From Taibaiella soli (GTDB lineage Bacteria; Bacteroidota; Bacteroidia; Chitinophagales; Chitinophagaceae), in NCBI RefSeq assembly GCF_003236175.1, contig NZ_QKTW01000017.1:198304-262303 (forward strand): a DNA stretch of 64,000 nt. The letters run 5' to 3'. A program made the position numbers and the translations under genes. Shown one piece after another: positions 55,243-64,000 of the stretch (the stretch's first letter is position 1; every line of letters starts with the position of its first letter). A model generated the notes under the pieces. The model made no database searches. It saw only the letters and a list, made by a program, of their open reading frames with translations, and was not told the DNA's origin.

Positions 55243-56904
55243 CTATTGCATCTTTGCAGATGTGCCTTTCAATACAGTATCAACTAAATCCTGTGCCTGC
55301 TCTAATATCTTATTCAAATGTTCCTTTCCCCGGAAGCTCTCGGCGTATATTTTATAAATATCTTCCGTACCAGAGGGCCTTGCCGCAAACCAACTATTTT
55401 GGGTAATCACTTTCAGGCCGCCTATTTGAGCTTTATTACCCGGCGCGGTAGTCAGCACCTGCTCAATTTTTTCGTCAGCCAGGTCTGTTATCGTCACTTG
55501 TTCTGGTGACAAAGCACTGAGCAATTTCTTTTGTACGACGTTGGCGGGTGCTTCTACCCGATCATATACCGGGGTGCCAAACTGTTGGGTGAGGTCTGCA
55601 TATAATTCTCCAGGATCTTTGCCTGTTGCTGACGTCATCTCTGCAGCCAGCAGCGCCGGTACAAACCCGTCTTTGTCTGTTGTCCAGACACTACCGTCCA
55701 GGCGGTTGAAGACCGCGCCTGCACTTTCTTCGCCGACAAAAGCAAGCGAACCATCTGTCAAACCGTCCACAAACCATTTAAACCCTACAGGTACTTCGTA
55801 TAGTTTTCTCCCAAGCCCCGCCGTTACCTTGTCGATCATCGCGCTGCTCACTACCGTTTTCCCGACCGCAGCATCCTTGTGCCATCCGTTCCTGTTTTGA
55901 AACAAATAAGAAATGCACACGGACAAGTAATGGTTGGGCGGCATCAACCCCACACTAGCTGTAACAATGCCATGGCGGTCATGATCGGTATCGCAGGCAA
56001 AGGAGATATCAAACTTGTCTTTCAGGTGAATAAGGCTTTGCATGGCATACGAAGAAGAAGGATCCATGCGTATCTGCCCGTCCCAATCAACGGTCATAAA
56101 CCGGAAAGTGGGATCCACCTCGTTATTTAGCACCGTAAGATTTAGTTTGTAACGGTCGGCTATCGGCTGCCAATAGTGGACGCCAGCGCCACCCAGCGGA
56201 TCAACTCCGATACGCAGATTGCTGGCGCTGATCAGCTCCATGTTGATGATATTGCCCAGGTTCGCGATATAATTGTTCAGATAATCGTAACGGTGCGTGG
56301 TGCCGGCTTTCAACGCATATGCCAACAACGTCCGCTTTACACCGAGGAGTTTCTGCCCCAGCAATTCATTGGCTTTTGTTTCGATCCATTTTGTTACCTC
56401 CGTACCTGCCGGGCCACCATTAGGAGGATTGTATTTAAATCCACCATCCCCAGGCGGATTATGAGAAGGTGTAATCACGATGCCATCAGCCAGGCCAGCT
56501 TTACGGCCCCTGTTATAGGCAAGTATGGCATGGGAAATAACCGGCGTAGGCGTGTATTCATCCATCCCGGCGGTCATCACGTTTACATCATTCGCCGCCA
56601 AAACCTCCAGCGCGCTGGCAAGCGCCGGCACAGAAAGCGCGTGCGTATCCATGCCGATAAACAATGGGCCATCTATTTTATTGGCCTTGCGGTAAAGGCA
56701 GATAGCTTGAGTGATCGCCAGTATATGCCATTCATTAAATGATCTTGAAAATGCAGAACCCCGGTGGCCGGATGTACCAAATGATACCCGCTCTGAGGCA
56801 ACAGCCACATCAGGCACCTCACTGTAATAAGCGGAGACGAGGCGCGGTACATTAACGAGTATATCGTAAGGAGCGGGTTTGCCAGCAAGCGGACTTATTT
56901 CCAT
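55243..56904 (-). CDS. pgm: phosphoglucomutase (alpha-D-glucose phosphate-specific)
   Basis: This 553-residue enzyme interconverts glucose 6-phosphate and glucose 1-phosphate in the cytoplasm. The phosphoserine loop TPSHNPPGDGG (serine near residue 146), the magnesium loop DTDHDRHG near 306 and the sugar/phosphate-binding GEESAG near 400 are complete, as is the opening SFGTSGHRGS. The length matches the family (about 545). It lies 12 bases after pgl and 7 before the glucan synthase gene: the product feeds UDP-glucose for that enzyme. Confidence 0.96.
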   Translation of the reverse strand: MEISPLAGKPAPYDILVNVPRLVSAYYSEVPDVAVASERVSFGTSGHRGSAFSRSFNEWHILAITQAICLYRKANKIDGPLFIGMDTHALSVPALASALEVLAANDVNVMTAGMDEYTPTPVISHAILAYNRGRKAGLADGIVITPSHNPPGDGGFKYNPPNGGPAGTEVTKWIETKANELLGQKLLGVKRTLLAYALKAGTTHRYDYLNNYIANLGNIINMELISASNLRIGVDPLGGAGVHYWQPIADRYKLNLTVLNNEVDPTFRFMTVDWDGQIRMDPSSSYAMQSLIHLKDKFDISFACDTDHDRHGIVTASVGLMPPNHYLSVCISYLFQNRNGWHKDAAVGKTVVSSAMIDKVTAGLGRKLYEVPVGFKWFVDGLTDGSLAFVGEESAGAVFNRLDGSVWTTDKDGFVPALLAAEMTSATGKDPGELYADLTQQFGTPVYDRVEAPANVVQKKLLSALSPEQVTITDLADEKIEQVLTTAPGNKAQIGGLKVITQNSWFAARPSGTEDIYKIYAESFRGKEHLNKILEQAQDLVDTVLKGTSAKMQ

Positions 56905-56916
56905 ATTCGGTTTCTT

Positions 56917-57672
56917 TTAGTGATGGCCTGTAATATCTTGTGGTAGTAACGCCGCTGCCTGTTTATCGAGGTACCAATAGAGCATGCCATGTTTAGGCTG
57001 TATGTACTGGGCCGGGTAAGTATCAGGTTGGTACGGGCCGACAATTACTTTGCTAAGAATAGCGGCCTTATTGCTTCCCGCCGCAAGGAAGATGATATTA
57101 TCCGCTTCATTGATCAGTTTCGCAGTCATCGTTATGCGATACATCTTCTGTTCGGTTACATATACGTCCTTTATCAGTCGGTCGCTTTCGCCAAGTGCAT
57201 CTGTGCCCGGAAATAACGAAGCAGTATGGCCATTTTCACCCAGACCTAAAAGTATCAGATCGAAAGCAGGTGGCTGACCCAAAAAGAAATCCTTTATCTG
57301 CCTTTCGTATTTATGGGCCGCTGGTTCCGGAGACAGCTCCACCGGTACAGGATAAATGTTTGCCGCCGGTATGGTTATATGATCCAGCAAGGCTGTCCGG
57401 GCCATATGCGCATTGTTCTGTTCATCATCGGGCGGTACACAACGTTCATCGCCCCAGAATACAAATGTTTTGTCCCATACCATCTGCATGCTGTACTCCG
57501 GCCCGGCAAGAAGCTTGTATAGTCGCTGCGGCGTTTGCCCTCCGGACAGCGAAATCGTAAATCGCCCTTTATCCGCCACTGCACTCTTTGCTATAGTTAT
57601 GATCAGCGCCGCAGTGGCTTCGTCCAACGCGTCCAGCGTTGGGAATACTTTGATTTCATTTTTTGCGTCCAT
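56917..57672 (-). CDS. pgl: 6-phosphogluconolactonase
   Basis: This 251-residue enzyme hydrolyses 6-phosphogluconolactone, the second step of the oxidative pentose phosphate pathway. It begins at the ATG at 57672, 16 bases inside the zwf end; an upstream in-frame TTG at 57750 would overlap by 95. LSGGQTPQRLY, FWGDERCVPPDD, LLGLGENGHTASLFPG and the final phosphate-binding region match the DevB type. It sits between zwf and pgm, as expected of the pathway. Confidence 0.95.
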   Translation of the reverse strand: MDAKNEIKVFPTLDALDEATAALIITIAKSAVADKGRFTISLSGGQTPQRLYKLLAGPEYSMQMVWDKTFVFWGDERCVPPDDEQNNAHMARTALLDHITIPAANIYPVPVELSPEPAAHKYERQIKDFFLGQPPAFDLILLGLGENGHTASLFPGTDALGESDRLIKDVYVTEQKMYRITMTAKLINEADNIIFLAAGSNKAAILSKVIVGPYQPDTYPAQYIQPKHGMLYWYLDKQAAALLPQDITGHH

Positions 57673-59185
57673 TGTTTTCGGTTTCAAGCGGTATGACCAT
57701 CCAATTGTGCCCGTCTTTTGCAATAAGCGCCTCAGCATCTTCCGGGCCATATGTTCCCGCGGCGTAGTTCGGGAAATTGGGCGAAGTGTTTGCCTGCCAG
57801 GTATCCAAAATAGGCATCAGTACATTCCAGGCTGCTTCTACCTGATCTGAGCGCATAAATAAAGTGGTGTCCCCTTCAAAAATATCCAGCAGCAAAGTTT
57901 CATATGCCTCGGGACTACCGGCGGGATAAGAATCTACGTAGTCAAACACCATATCTACGGGGTTCAACAACATCTTTACGCCCGGTATCTTGGCCTGAAA
58001 GCGTAGTTGAATGCCCATATGCGGCTGTATGTTCAGCACCAGCTTGTTGGGCTGCCAGTTTTCCGTTGATTCAACCGGGAACGAGCGATGCGGCACCTGT
58101 TTGAATTGTATGGTGATCACAGAGATCGTTTCGGCCATACGCTTACCGGAACGCAGGTAAAATGGAACGTCTTGCCAGCGCCAGTTGTCAATAAAAAATT
58201 TGACTGCAGCAAAAGTGTCTACGTTTGATGTTTTGGAAACATCCTGTTCCTGCCGGTATCCTTTCACGTGTTTGCCTTCTACCCAGCCCTCGCCATACTG
58301 CCCTCTCACCGCATATTCATGTACTTGTTCCGGTGTTATTTTCCGCAGTGCATTCAGCACATCCACTTTTTTGTTGCGTATCTCATCCGCCTTAAATGAT
58401 GCCGTAGGCTCCATAGCCACCAGGCACAGCAATTGCAGCAGATGGTTCTGTATCATATCTCTCAAAGCACCGGCGGTTTCGTAGTAATTACCGCGATTTT
58501 CAATACCTATCTGCTCGGCTACCGTTATTTGCACATGATCTATATAGTTGCGGTTCCAGATAGGTTCGAACATTGCGTTGGCAAAACGGAAAGCAAGTAT
58601 ATTCTGTACGGTCTCTTTACCGAGATAGTGATCTATGCGGTAGATCTGCGACTCGTCAAAAAGTTCATGTAACAGATTGTTGAGGTGTCGGGCGCTTTCA
58701 ATGTCATGTCCAAATGGTTTTTCTACGACAATACGGGCTAGCTGTTTGTTTTTGCATAAACCATTCTTCCCAACCCTGACGGCAATACTTTCAAAAAAGG
58801 CCGGCGGCACCGCCATATAGTACACGCGATTTACCGGCTCACCCCAGTCTTTTTCTATCTTGTCTATTTGCTGCTTTAAGCCGGTATAGGTTGCATCGTC
58901 GTTAAAATCTCCTTTCTGGTAAGAGAGGTGTTTCTTAAAATCGTCCCAGTCATCCGGCTTTGCCTTACCTGACCTGGAAAACTGGTCTATCCCTTCACGC
59001 AGATGTCGCTGAAAATCATCCAGACTTATATCCGTATGCGCTACACCCAACATCATGAAGCGGTCGGGCATCCGCTTTCCAAGATATAAGTTATACAATG
59101 CCGGCATTAACTTACGCCAAGTAAGGTCGCCAGCGGCTCCGAAAATGACGATTACCGTGGCCGGTATCTTCGCTCGTGTTTCCAT
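57656..59185 (-). CDS. zwf: glucose-6-phosphate 1-dehydrogenase
   Basis: This 509-residue NADP-dependent enzyme oxidises glucose 6-phosphate. FGAAGDLTWRKL at the start is the dinucleotide loop; RIDHYLGKE near residue 183 is the catalytic signature; VVEKPFGHD and AGTYGPEDAEAL are also typical. The ATG at 59185 overlaps the gnd stop in TGATG, which indicates translational coupling; an ATG at 59206 would overlap gnd by 22 bases. Length is normal. Confidence 0.96.
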   Translation of the reverse strand: METRAKIPATVIVIFGAAGDLTWRKLMPALYNLYLGKRMPDRFMMLGVAHTDISLDDFQRHLREGIDQFSRSGKAKPDDWDDFKKHLSYQKGDFNDDATYTGLKQQIDKIEKDWGEPVNRVYYMAVPPAFFESIAVRVGKNGLCKNKQLARIVVEKPFGHDIESARHLNNLLHELFDESQIYRIDHYLGKETVQNILAFRFANAMFEPIWNRNYIDHVQITVAEQIGIENRGNYYETAGALRDMIQNHLLQLLCLVAMEPTASFKADEIRNKKVDVLNALRKITPEQVHEYAVRGQYGEGWVEGKHVKGYRQEQDVSKTSNVDTFAAVKFFIDNWRWQDVPFYLRSGKRMAETISVITIQFKQVPHRSFPVESTENWQPNKLVLNIQPHMGIQLRFQAKIPGVKMLLNPVDMVFDYVDSYPAGSPEAYETLLLDIFEGDTTLFMRSDQVEAAWNVLMPILDTWQANTSPNFPNYAAGTYGPEDAEALIAKDGHNWMVIPLETENNGRKK

Positions 59186-60612
59186 CAGTTCGTTTTTTGA
59201 TTCCACTGCGTATGAAAACTGCCCGTTTTGTCTGTACGCTTATAAGTGTGCGCGCCAAAATAATCCCGTTGGGCCTGTATCAGATTCGCAGGCGATGAGC
59301 CATTCCTATAACCATCGTAATACGCAAGCGCCGCTGACATAACCGGCATGGCCACGCCAATTGAAATACCCTCTTTTAATGCGAGCCGGAAGCCATCCTG
59401 GCTTTGCTCCAACTTAAGGGCAATTTCTTTATCAAGCATGAGATTCACAAGATCCACATCGTTTTGGTATGCCTGCATGATATCTTCCAGCAATGCAGAA
59501 CGTATGATACAGCCGCCACGCCATATGCGCGCCACGTCTTCCGGTTTCAATCCATAATTGTTGACCACGGATGCGCGCTGCATCAGGTACATACCTTGCG
59601 CGTAAGTAGTAATCATTGTAAAGTAAAGTGCATCTTCCAGCCAATTCACCAATTCGCCCTCGCTGCCCTTGAAAGTAGCACCACGTCCACGCCAGTCGAA
59701 TATTTTTTGTGCTATTTGTCGTTCGTCTTTCAGTGCGGAAAGATCGCGTGCAGATACAGCCGCGTCTATAGTTGGAATCGGCAGATGCATGTCCATAGCG
59801 CTTTGCGAAGTCCACTGGCCTGTGCCATTTTGTTCGGAAGTATCCAGTATCATATCCACAAGATCGTTGCCGGTCTCGGTGTCTTTCTGTGCAAAAATAT
59901 CCGCAGTGATGCCCACCAGATAAGACTGTAACCTGCCTTCGTTCCATTTCGAAAAAACCTCGTGCAGCCTTTCATTATTCATGCCAACGCCAGTCTTCAG
60001 CAGATTATATATCTCTGCTATCGCCTGCATCATACCGTACTCAATACCGTTGTGTACCATCTTCACATAATGCCCCGCGGAGCCCTTTCCGAGATAAGTA
60101 ACGCAAGGTGCTCCATTCACCTGAGCAGCTATAGCCTCCAGCACGGGCGCTACCTGCATATATGCTTCGTGCATGCCGCCGGGCATGATGCTCGGGCCAT
60201 GCCTTGCACCATACTCACCGCCCGATATGCCTACACCCATAAACCGAATCTGCTGTTCCGCCAGTTGCGCGATGCGGCGATCTGTGTCTGTATAATGAGA
60301 GTTACCACAATCTATAACAAGGTCAGCTACCGAAAGAAAAGGTTTTAATTCCGCCACCACGGCATCTACCGGCGCGCCAGCCGGCACCAGCAGCATGACC
60401 ACCTTCGGCGATTTCAGAACGGCGAAAAAATTCTTTAAATCATGAGCGCCATATACCGGCTTTCCTTCTCCTTCACGAACCAGCGCATCTACTTTGGTAT
60501 TGTCTTTATCAAAACCCGCCACGCTAAAACCATGATCGCACATATTATACACCAGGTTGCGGCCCATAGTGCCCAATCCAATCATGCCGTAATCATATTG
60601 CTGTGTTGCCAT
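59185..60612 (-). CDS. gnd: 6-phosphogluconate dehydrogenase (decarboxylating)
   Basis: This 475-residue enzyme oxidises and decarboxylates 6-phosphogluconate to ribulose 5-phosphate. GLGTMGRNLVYNM near residue 12, GVGISGGEYGARHGPSIMPGG near 128 and the catalytic KMVHNGIEYG near 183 are all present; the end YKRTDKTGSFHTQW is the family's conserved tail. It is part of the sugar phosphate operon, 14 bases after the HAD gene. Confidence 0.97.
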   Translation of the reverse strand: MATQQYDYGMIGLGTMGRNLVYNMCDHGFSVAGFDKDNTKVDALVREGEGKPVYGAHDLKNFFAVLKSPKVVMLLVPAGAPVDAVVAELKPFLSVADLVIDCGNSHYTDTDRRIAQLAEQQIRFMGVGISGGEYGARHGPSIMPGGMHEAYMQVAPVLEAIAAQVNGAPCVTYLGKGSAGHYVKMVHNGIEYGMMQAIAEIYNLLKTGVGMNNERLHEVFSKWNEGRLQSYLVGITADIFAQKDTETGNDLVDMILDTSEQNGTGQWTSQSAMDMHLPIPTIDAAVSARDLSALKDERQIAQKIFDWRGRGATFKGSEGELVNWLEDALYFTMITTYAQGMYLMQRASVVNNYGLKPEDVARIWRGGCIIRSALLEDIMQAYQNDVDLVNLMLDKEIALKLEQSQDGFRLALKEGISIGVAMPVMSAALAYYDGYRNGSSPANLIQAQRDYFGAHTYKRTDKTGSFHTQWNQKTN

Positions 60613-60626
60613 TTTGTTTTATTTAG

Positions 60627-61244
60627 TCAACGATGTTTTTTGAAATATGCGTCCAGGAAATCTTTTGTCTGGTCTAATCCCTGGAACCACAACGCCTGCA
60701 GACCAAACATGGTAGCCATTTCCACCAATTCTTTCCTGTCGTCTATGTATAATCCCTGGTCTGGTGCTGTGTGCGCTATATCGCAGGCAAGCCGGAGTAT
60801 CTCTCTGCATGGCTTGTGCAAGCCAACATAACAGGACGATATATAACCATCAAACAGATCATCGAGCCCAAACTTTGCTACGCGGTACTCATGAATCTCG
60901 CGCCCCTCGTTACTGACGGCAAAGACCTTCACGTTAAGTCTTCTTTTAAGGGCTAAGAAAAAATCCAGATGATGGGGCAATGCTACCGACTGCGCAAACA
61001 TGAAATTGGTAAAATCCTTTTTCGTGAAACTGCGCGGTTCGTTAAATACGGCGAGGTCCAGGTAGTCATCAAGGGTGGCCTGGCCGATCTCATAGTTATC
61101 AAATACCGAAGCGTGACGAGTTTCCAGTTCCCCGCGATCTATGTTGAAATGTGCCGCGGCGGGCGGAAGAAATTCGTGTCCCCATCCGTTGCTGAGCACC
61201 ACGTTGCCGATGTCTAAAAACAACGTCTTTATCGGTCCGTTCAT
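60627..61244 (-). CDS. HAD-IA phosphatase (YihX-like)
   Basis: This 205-residue HAD hydrolase carries FLDIGNVVL (motif I with aspartate nucleophile, of the YihX-type D-x-G-N form), an SNE turn in motif II, a lysine in GLHKPCREI (motif III) and YIDDRKELVE (motif IV). YihX dephosphorylates alpha-glucose 1-phosphate; here the enzyme sits inside an operon of sugar phosphate genes, so a sugar phosphate substrate is likely but unproven. Its start overlaps the tal-pgi stop by four bases. Confidence 0.85.
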   Translation of the reverse strand: MNGPIKTLFLDIGNVVLSNGWGHEFLPPAAAHFNIDRGELETRHASVFDNYEIGQATLDDYLDLAVFNEPRSFTKKDFTNFMFAQSVALPHHLDFFLALKRRLNVKVFAVSNEGREIHEYRVAKFGLDDLFDGYISSCYVGLHKPCREILRLACDIAHTAPDQGLYIDDRKELVEMATMFGLQALWFQGLDQTKDFLDAYFKKHR

Positions 61245-64000
61245 GATCTGTTTGCGCTATGTACCGCGCCCGTTTTTTTTATCAGCGACCAGAGTTTTGC
61301 AAGGCAGCCATCTATGTCTTTACCCAGATCGATACGTATTACCCTGCGGCCTTTATCTTCCAGCGAACGGTAGTCACCCAGCGACTGTGCCGTATGCAGT
61401 GTAGCAAATCCATATTGTTCACCGGGTATCGGCAGTTCTTCCGTTTCTTCGCCTACGAGTATGATGTAAAGCCCTGTATCCGGGCCGCCCTTGTGGAGCT
61501 GACCTGTAGAATGCAGATAGCGTGGACCATTGAGCAATGTGGTGGCGTTTTTTAAATGGTTCCTTATACTCATGCGCCATTGCTGCAGTATATTACTGCG
61601 TGCTTCCGTCATCAGAAAATAAGGCAGGACTGCAATGTAATCTCCCGGTTTAGCCAATGACTCAAAACTCGCCATGACTGCTCCTATATGCTCGTTGTCC
61701 TTTATCTGGGCTACTTCTTTGCTGCCATAAATGGAAAACCCATCTACTTCCATCAGCGGCTCGATGTATTTAAAGCTTTCATTTTGCGCCCATTCCTTTA
61801 ATAAGTTGTTGGTGTTCTGTTTACTTTCTGCCACATTTGGCTGGTCGAATGGATCAATGCCAATGACCATACCGGCAATAGCCGTAGCTAGTTCCCAGCG
61901 GTAGTATTCACCACCCAGCGCAATTTTGCTTTTTACTTTTATACGAACCACCGGATGCCCCGCAGTTTCTAATGCTTTTAGCTTTTGTTCATCAGCTGAA
62001 TTATCGTCGGCAGGCAGATACATATGCACAAACAATCGGTCTGGCCCATAAACATCTGGAGCGCCGAGTTCCTCACCATTCACCGGTATAAGGCCTTTGC
62101 CTTCTTTCCCTGTGCTTTCGGCAAGCAATTGTTCTGCCCAGTAGCCAAAGGAGCCAATCGAAGCAGAGAGTACAAATGTGACTTTATCGCGCCCATGTTT
62201 GGCGCATATGCCCATAATGACACCCAGACTGATGCCGGGATTTGATGCAACAGGTACCGCGGCGCCGCTGCTGATGTGCATTTGCTGCGCGCTTTGCAGC
62301 AAAGCATCTATATCCACGCCCATCAATGCCATCGGCAACAGTCCAAAATCGGAGAGTACCGAATAACGTCCACCGATTTCTGTATCATTCAAAAATGTAG
62401 CCCTGAATTTGTATTCCTCCGCCATCTTTACCAGCGGACTTCCCGGATCGGTAATGGCCACAAAATTTTTACCCGGGTCAGCCATTCCTTTTTGCTGCAT
62501 TTGCGCATAGAAATATTTGAAGAAGCTGATTGTTTCCGCCGTACCACCCGATTTGGAGGCTGCGATGAATAGAGTATGTTCCATGTCAATGCTGGCCTCC
62601 ACGTCTTTTATTGCTGCGGTATCCGTATTGTCGAGGACAATCAATTCCAGATAGCCGCTTGCGGTACCATAAGTTTTACGGGCAACTTCAGAGCAGAGGC
62701 TGCTGCCGCCCATACCCAGCAATACGGTGTATTTATATCCTTCGTCTTTTATCTTTTCAGAGAAAGTGGTCAATTCTTTTACGATGTCATCATAGCTATC
62801 CGGGATTGTTATCCAGCCCATGCTTTCCTTTATCAGTTTGGCCGTGGGAGCGTCTGTTTTCCATAAGTAGGGATCTTTAGCATATAACCTGGACGCTACG
62901 TGCTTTTCATCCAATGACGCATAGGCAGCTTCCATTTCTTTTTTCAGCGAGCCATAGCTTGCCACCTGAGTAGAAATATCATCGCCCAGCATGCTGACCC
63001 TTTTATCTTCGAGCGCCGCCATTAATTGATCATACGACTCAACGAATTTTTTGACGCCTTCGTTTTCCAGTTGCCAGGTTACAAAGCGGATATCGATGCC
63101 CGCTTTTTGTAAAGCTTCAAATACCAACGGCGCCTTGTCTACCTCTTCTTCAATTGCGTTTTGCCGCAACTTACCGTGGTCTGCAAGCGCATTGATGGTA
63201 TCGTCGGGTAAGGTATTTACAGTATCCGCACCTACCAGTGCTTCTACATACATCAGATCATCGTACATCGGATCTTTAGTGCTAGTGCTGGCCCAGAGCG
63301 GCCGCTGTACATGCGCACCTTTTTCCGCAAGTGCTTGCCATTCAGGACTGCCGAATATCGCTTTAAATTGTGCATAGGCTAGCTTAGCGCTGGCGATGGC
63401 TACTTTGCCCAACAATAGTTCCGGCTCGCTGCTCCCGCCACTGAATGTGTATTGACTCAGCAGTGAATCCGTCAGCACATCGATGCGACTCAGGAAGAAA
63501 CTCGCTACGGATACGATATTGACTACCGATTTACCTTCTGCTACCCTTCGCCTGACCGCACTAACATAGGCCTGCGCCACCTCCACGTAACGATCTACTG
63601 AGAACAGTAAGGTTATATTGATATTGATGCCCTCATAAAGTAATTGCTCTATGGCAGGAATACCTTCTTTAGTACCGGGAATTTTTATGTAACAGTTCTT
63701 GCGGTCCACCGCGTGATACAAGCGACGGGCTTCGCTGATAGAGCGCTCCGTGTCCCGTGCCAGGTAGGGCGACACTTCCAGGCTTACAAAACCATCTGTA
63801 CCCTCCGAACTGTCAAACACCGGTTTCAATATATCGCAGGCATGTTGTACATCAGCTATTGTAAGCGCGTCATATACCTGCTGTGCCGTAAACCCCTGAG
63901 ACACCAGCTCTTTGATCTGCTCATCGTAATCATTGCTACCGGTAATTGCCTTGTAAAAAATACTGGGATTAGATGTGATACCTCGCAAGCCTTGCTCCGT
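61241..64000 (-). CDS. bifunctional transaldolase / glucose-6-phosphate isomerase (5' end outside window)
   Basis: About 919 codons are visible; the start lies beyond the window edge, but only the first 30 or so residues should be missing. The first 360 residues are a transaldolase: GITSNPSIF at the beginning and NCYIKIPGTKEG (Schiff-base lysine). From about residue 370 a phosphoglucose isomerase follows, with LGMGGSSLC, ASKSGGTAETISFF and GGRYSVLSDFG. Such fusions link the pentose phosphate pathway to glycolysis and occur in several phyla. The stop overlaps the HAD start. It is the upstream member seen here, so the operon promoter lies outside. Confidence 0.95.
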   Translation of the reverse strand, partial: TEQGLRGITSNPSIFYKAITGSNDYDEQIKELVSQGFTAQQVYDALTIADVQHACDILKPVFDSSEGTDGFVSLEVSPYLARDTERSISEARRLYHAVDRKNCYIKIPGTKEGIPAIEQLLYEGININITLLFSVDRYVEVAQAYVSAVRRRVAEGKSVVNIVSVASFFLSRIDVLTDSLLSQYTFSGGSSEPELLLGKVAIASAKLAYAQFKAIFGSPEWQALAEKGAHVQRPLWASTSTKDPMYDDLMYVEALVGADTVNTLPDDTINALADHGKLRQNAIEEEVDKAPLVFEALQKAGIDIRFVTWQLENEGVKKFVESYDQLMAALEDKRVSMLGDDISTQVASYGSLKKEMEAAYASLDEKHVASRLYAKDPYLWKTDAPTAKLIKESMGWITIPDSYDDIVKELTTFSEKIKDEGYKYTVLLGMGGSSLCSEVARKTYGTASGYLELIVLDNTDTAAIKDVEASIDMEHTLFIAASKSGGTAETISFFKYFYAQMQQKGMADPGKNFVAITDPGSPLVKMAEEYKFRATFLNDTEIGGRYSVLSDFGLLPMALMGVDIDALLQSAQQMHISSGAAVPVASNPGISLGVIMGICAKHGRDKVTFVLSASIGSFGYWAEQLLAESTGKEGKGLIPVNGEELGAPDVYGPDRLFVHMYLPADDNSADEQKLKALETAGHPVVRIKVKSKIALGGEYYRWELATAIAGMVIGIDPFDQPNVAESKQNTNNLLKEWAQNESFKYIEPLMEVDGFSIYGSKEVAQIKDNEHIGAVMASFESLAKPGDYIAVLPYFLMTEARSNILQQWRMSIRNHLKNATTLLNGPRYLHSTGQLHKGGPDTGLYIILVGEETEELPIPGEQYGFATLHTAQSLGDYRSLEDKGRRVIRIDLGKDIDGCLAKLWSLIKKTGAVHSANRS

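Noticed and set aside
56176-56742. 188-codon plus-strand frame opposite pgm
   Set aside because: It lies entirely antisense to a well-supported enzyme gene; composition is of the shadow type with many R, H and C residues.

Overview
The window reads as a chromosome segment of a member of the Bacteroidota, most likely the Chitinophagaceae or a close relative. The signs are exported giants ending in type IX secretion (T9SS) sorting domains, gliding-type CHU_C C-terminal domains, a DUF4907 gene beside a Kelch protein, few Shine-Dalgarno sequences, and candidate TTG/TAnnTTTG promoters. No rRNA, tRNA, CRISPR array, transposase or phage gene was recognised.

Layout. 1-2.7 kb: an MFS transporter (cut by the window edge), a metallo-beta-lactamase-fold hydrolase and a DUF1826-like protein. 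3.1-7.5 kb: a RibD/DHFR-type reductase, an SDR-araC module and an FMN glutamate-synthase-like protein. 7.7-9.0 kb: a hypothetical gene preceded by a striking array of 13 dyad-symmetric sites on an exact 21-bp pitch. 9.0-15.1 kb: small exported proteins, then a divergent locus with a beta-barrel usher-like protein, two homologous pilin-like proteins and a PapD-like chaperone. 15.4-27.2 kb: three very large surface proteins. 28.0-31.3 kb: a four-gene operon of exported proteins led by a CsgG-like protein. 31.6-36.3 kb: an NAD(P)-binding oxidoreductase, DUF4907 and a Kelch/T9SS protein. 36.9-40.9 kb: an amidohydrolase, a second and paralogous SDR-araC module and a TauE/SafE transporter. 40.9-46.3 kb: a deaminase, a NarL-type two-component pair with a TPR sensor, and another CHU_C adhesin-like protein. 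46.6-64.0 kb: one tight minus-strand operon, tal-pgi (cut), a YihX-like HAD phosphatase, gnd, zwf, pgl, pgm and a 2884-residue cyclic beta-1,2-glucan synthase.

How the genes work together. The last operon joins glucose-6-phosphate metabolism (isomerase, transaldolase, oxidative pentose phosphate arm) to glucose-1-phosphate formation and to a glucan synthase that consumes the derived UDP-glucose. The centre of the window is devoted to the cell surface: T9SS/CHU_C proteins, a possible non-classical chaperone-usher pilus, and a CsgG-like outer-membrane operon. The two SDR-araC modules share a design: 21-bp-spaced direct repeats before the SDR gene and an inverted repeat between SDR and araC.

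Best candidates for something undescribed are the 21-bp phased dyad array (8584-8856), the usher/pilin/chaperone locus (10391-15145) and the CsgG-like operon (28048-31293). Several dispersed REP-like repeats also occur in the intergenic spaces. All family assignments come from reading the sequence by eye; no database search was possible.
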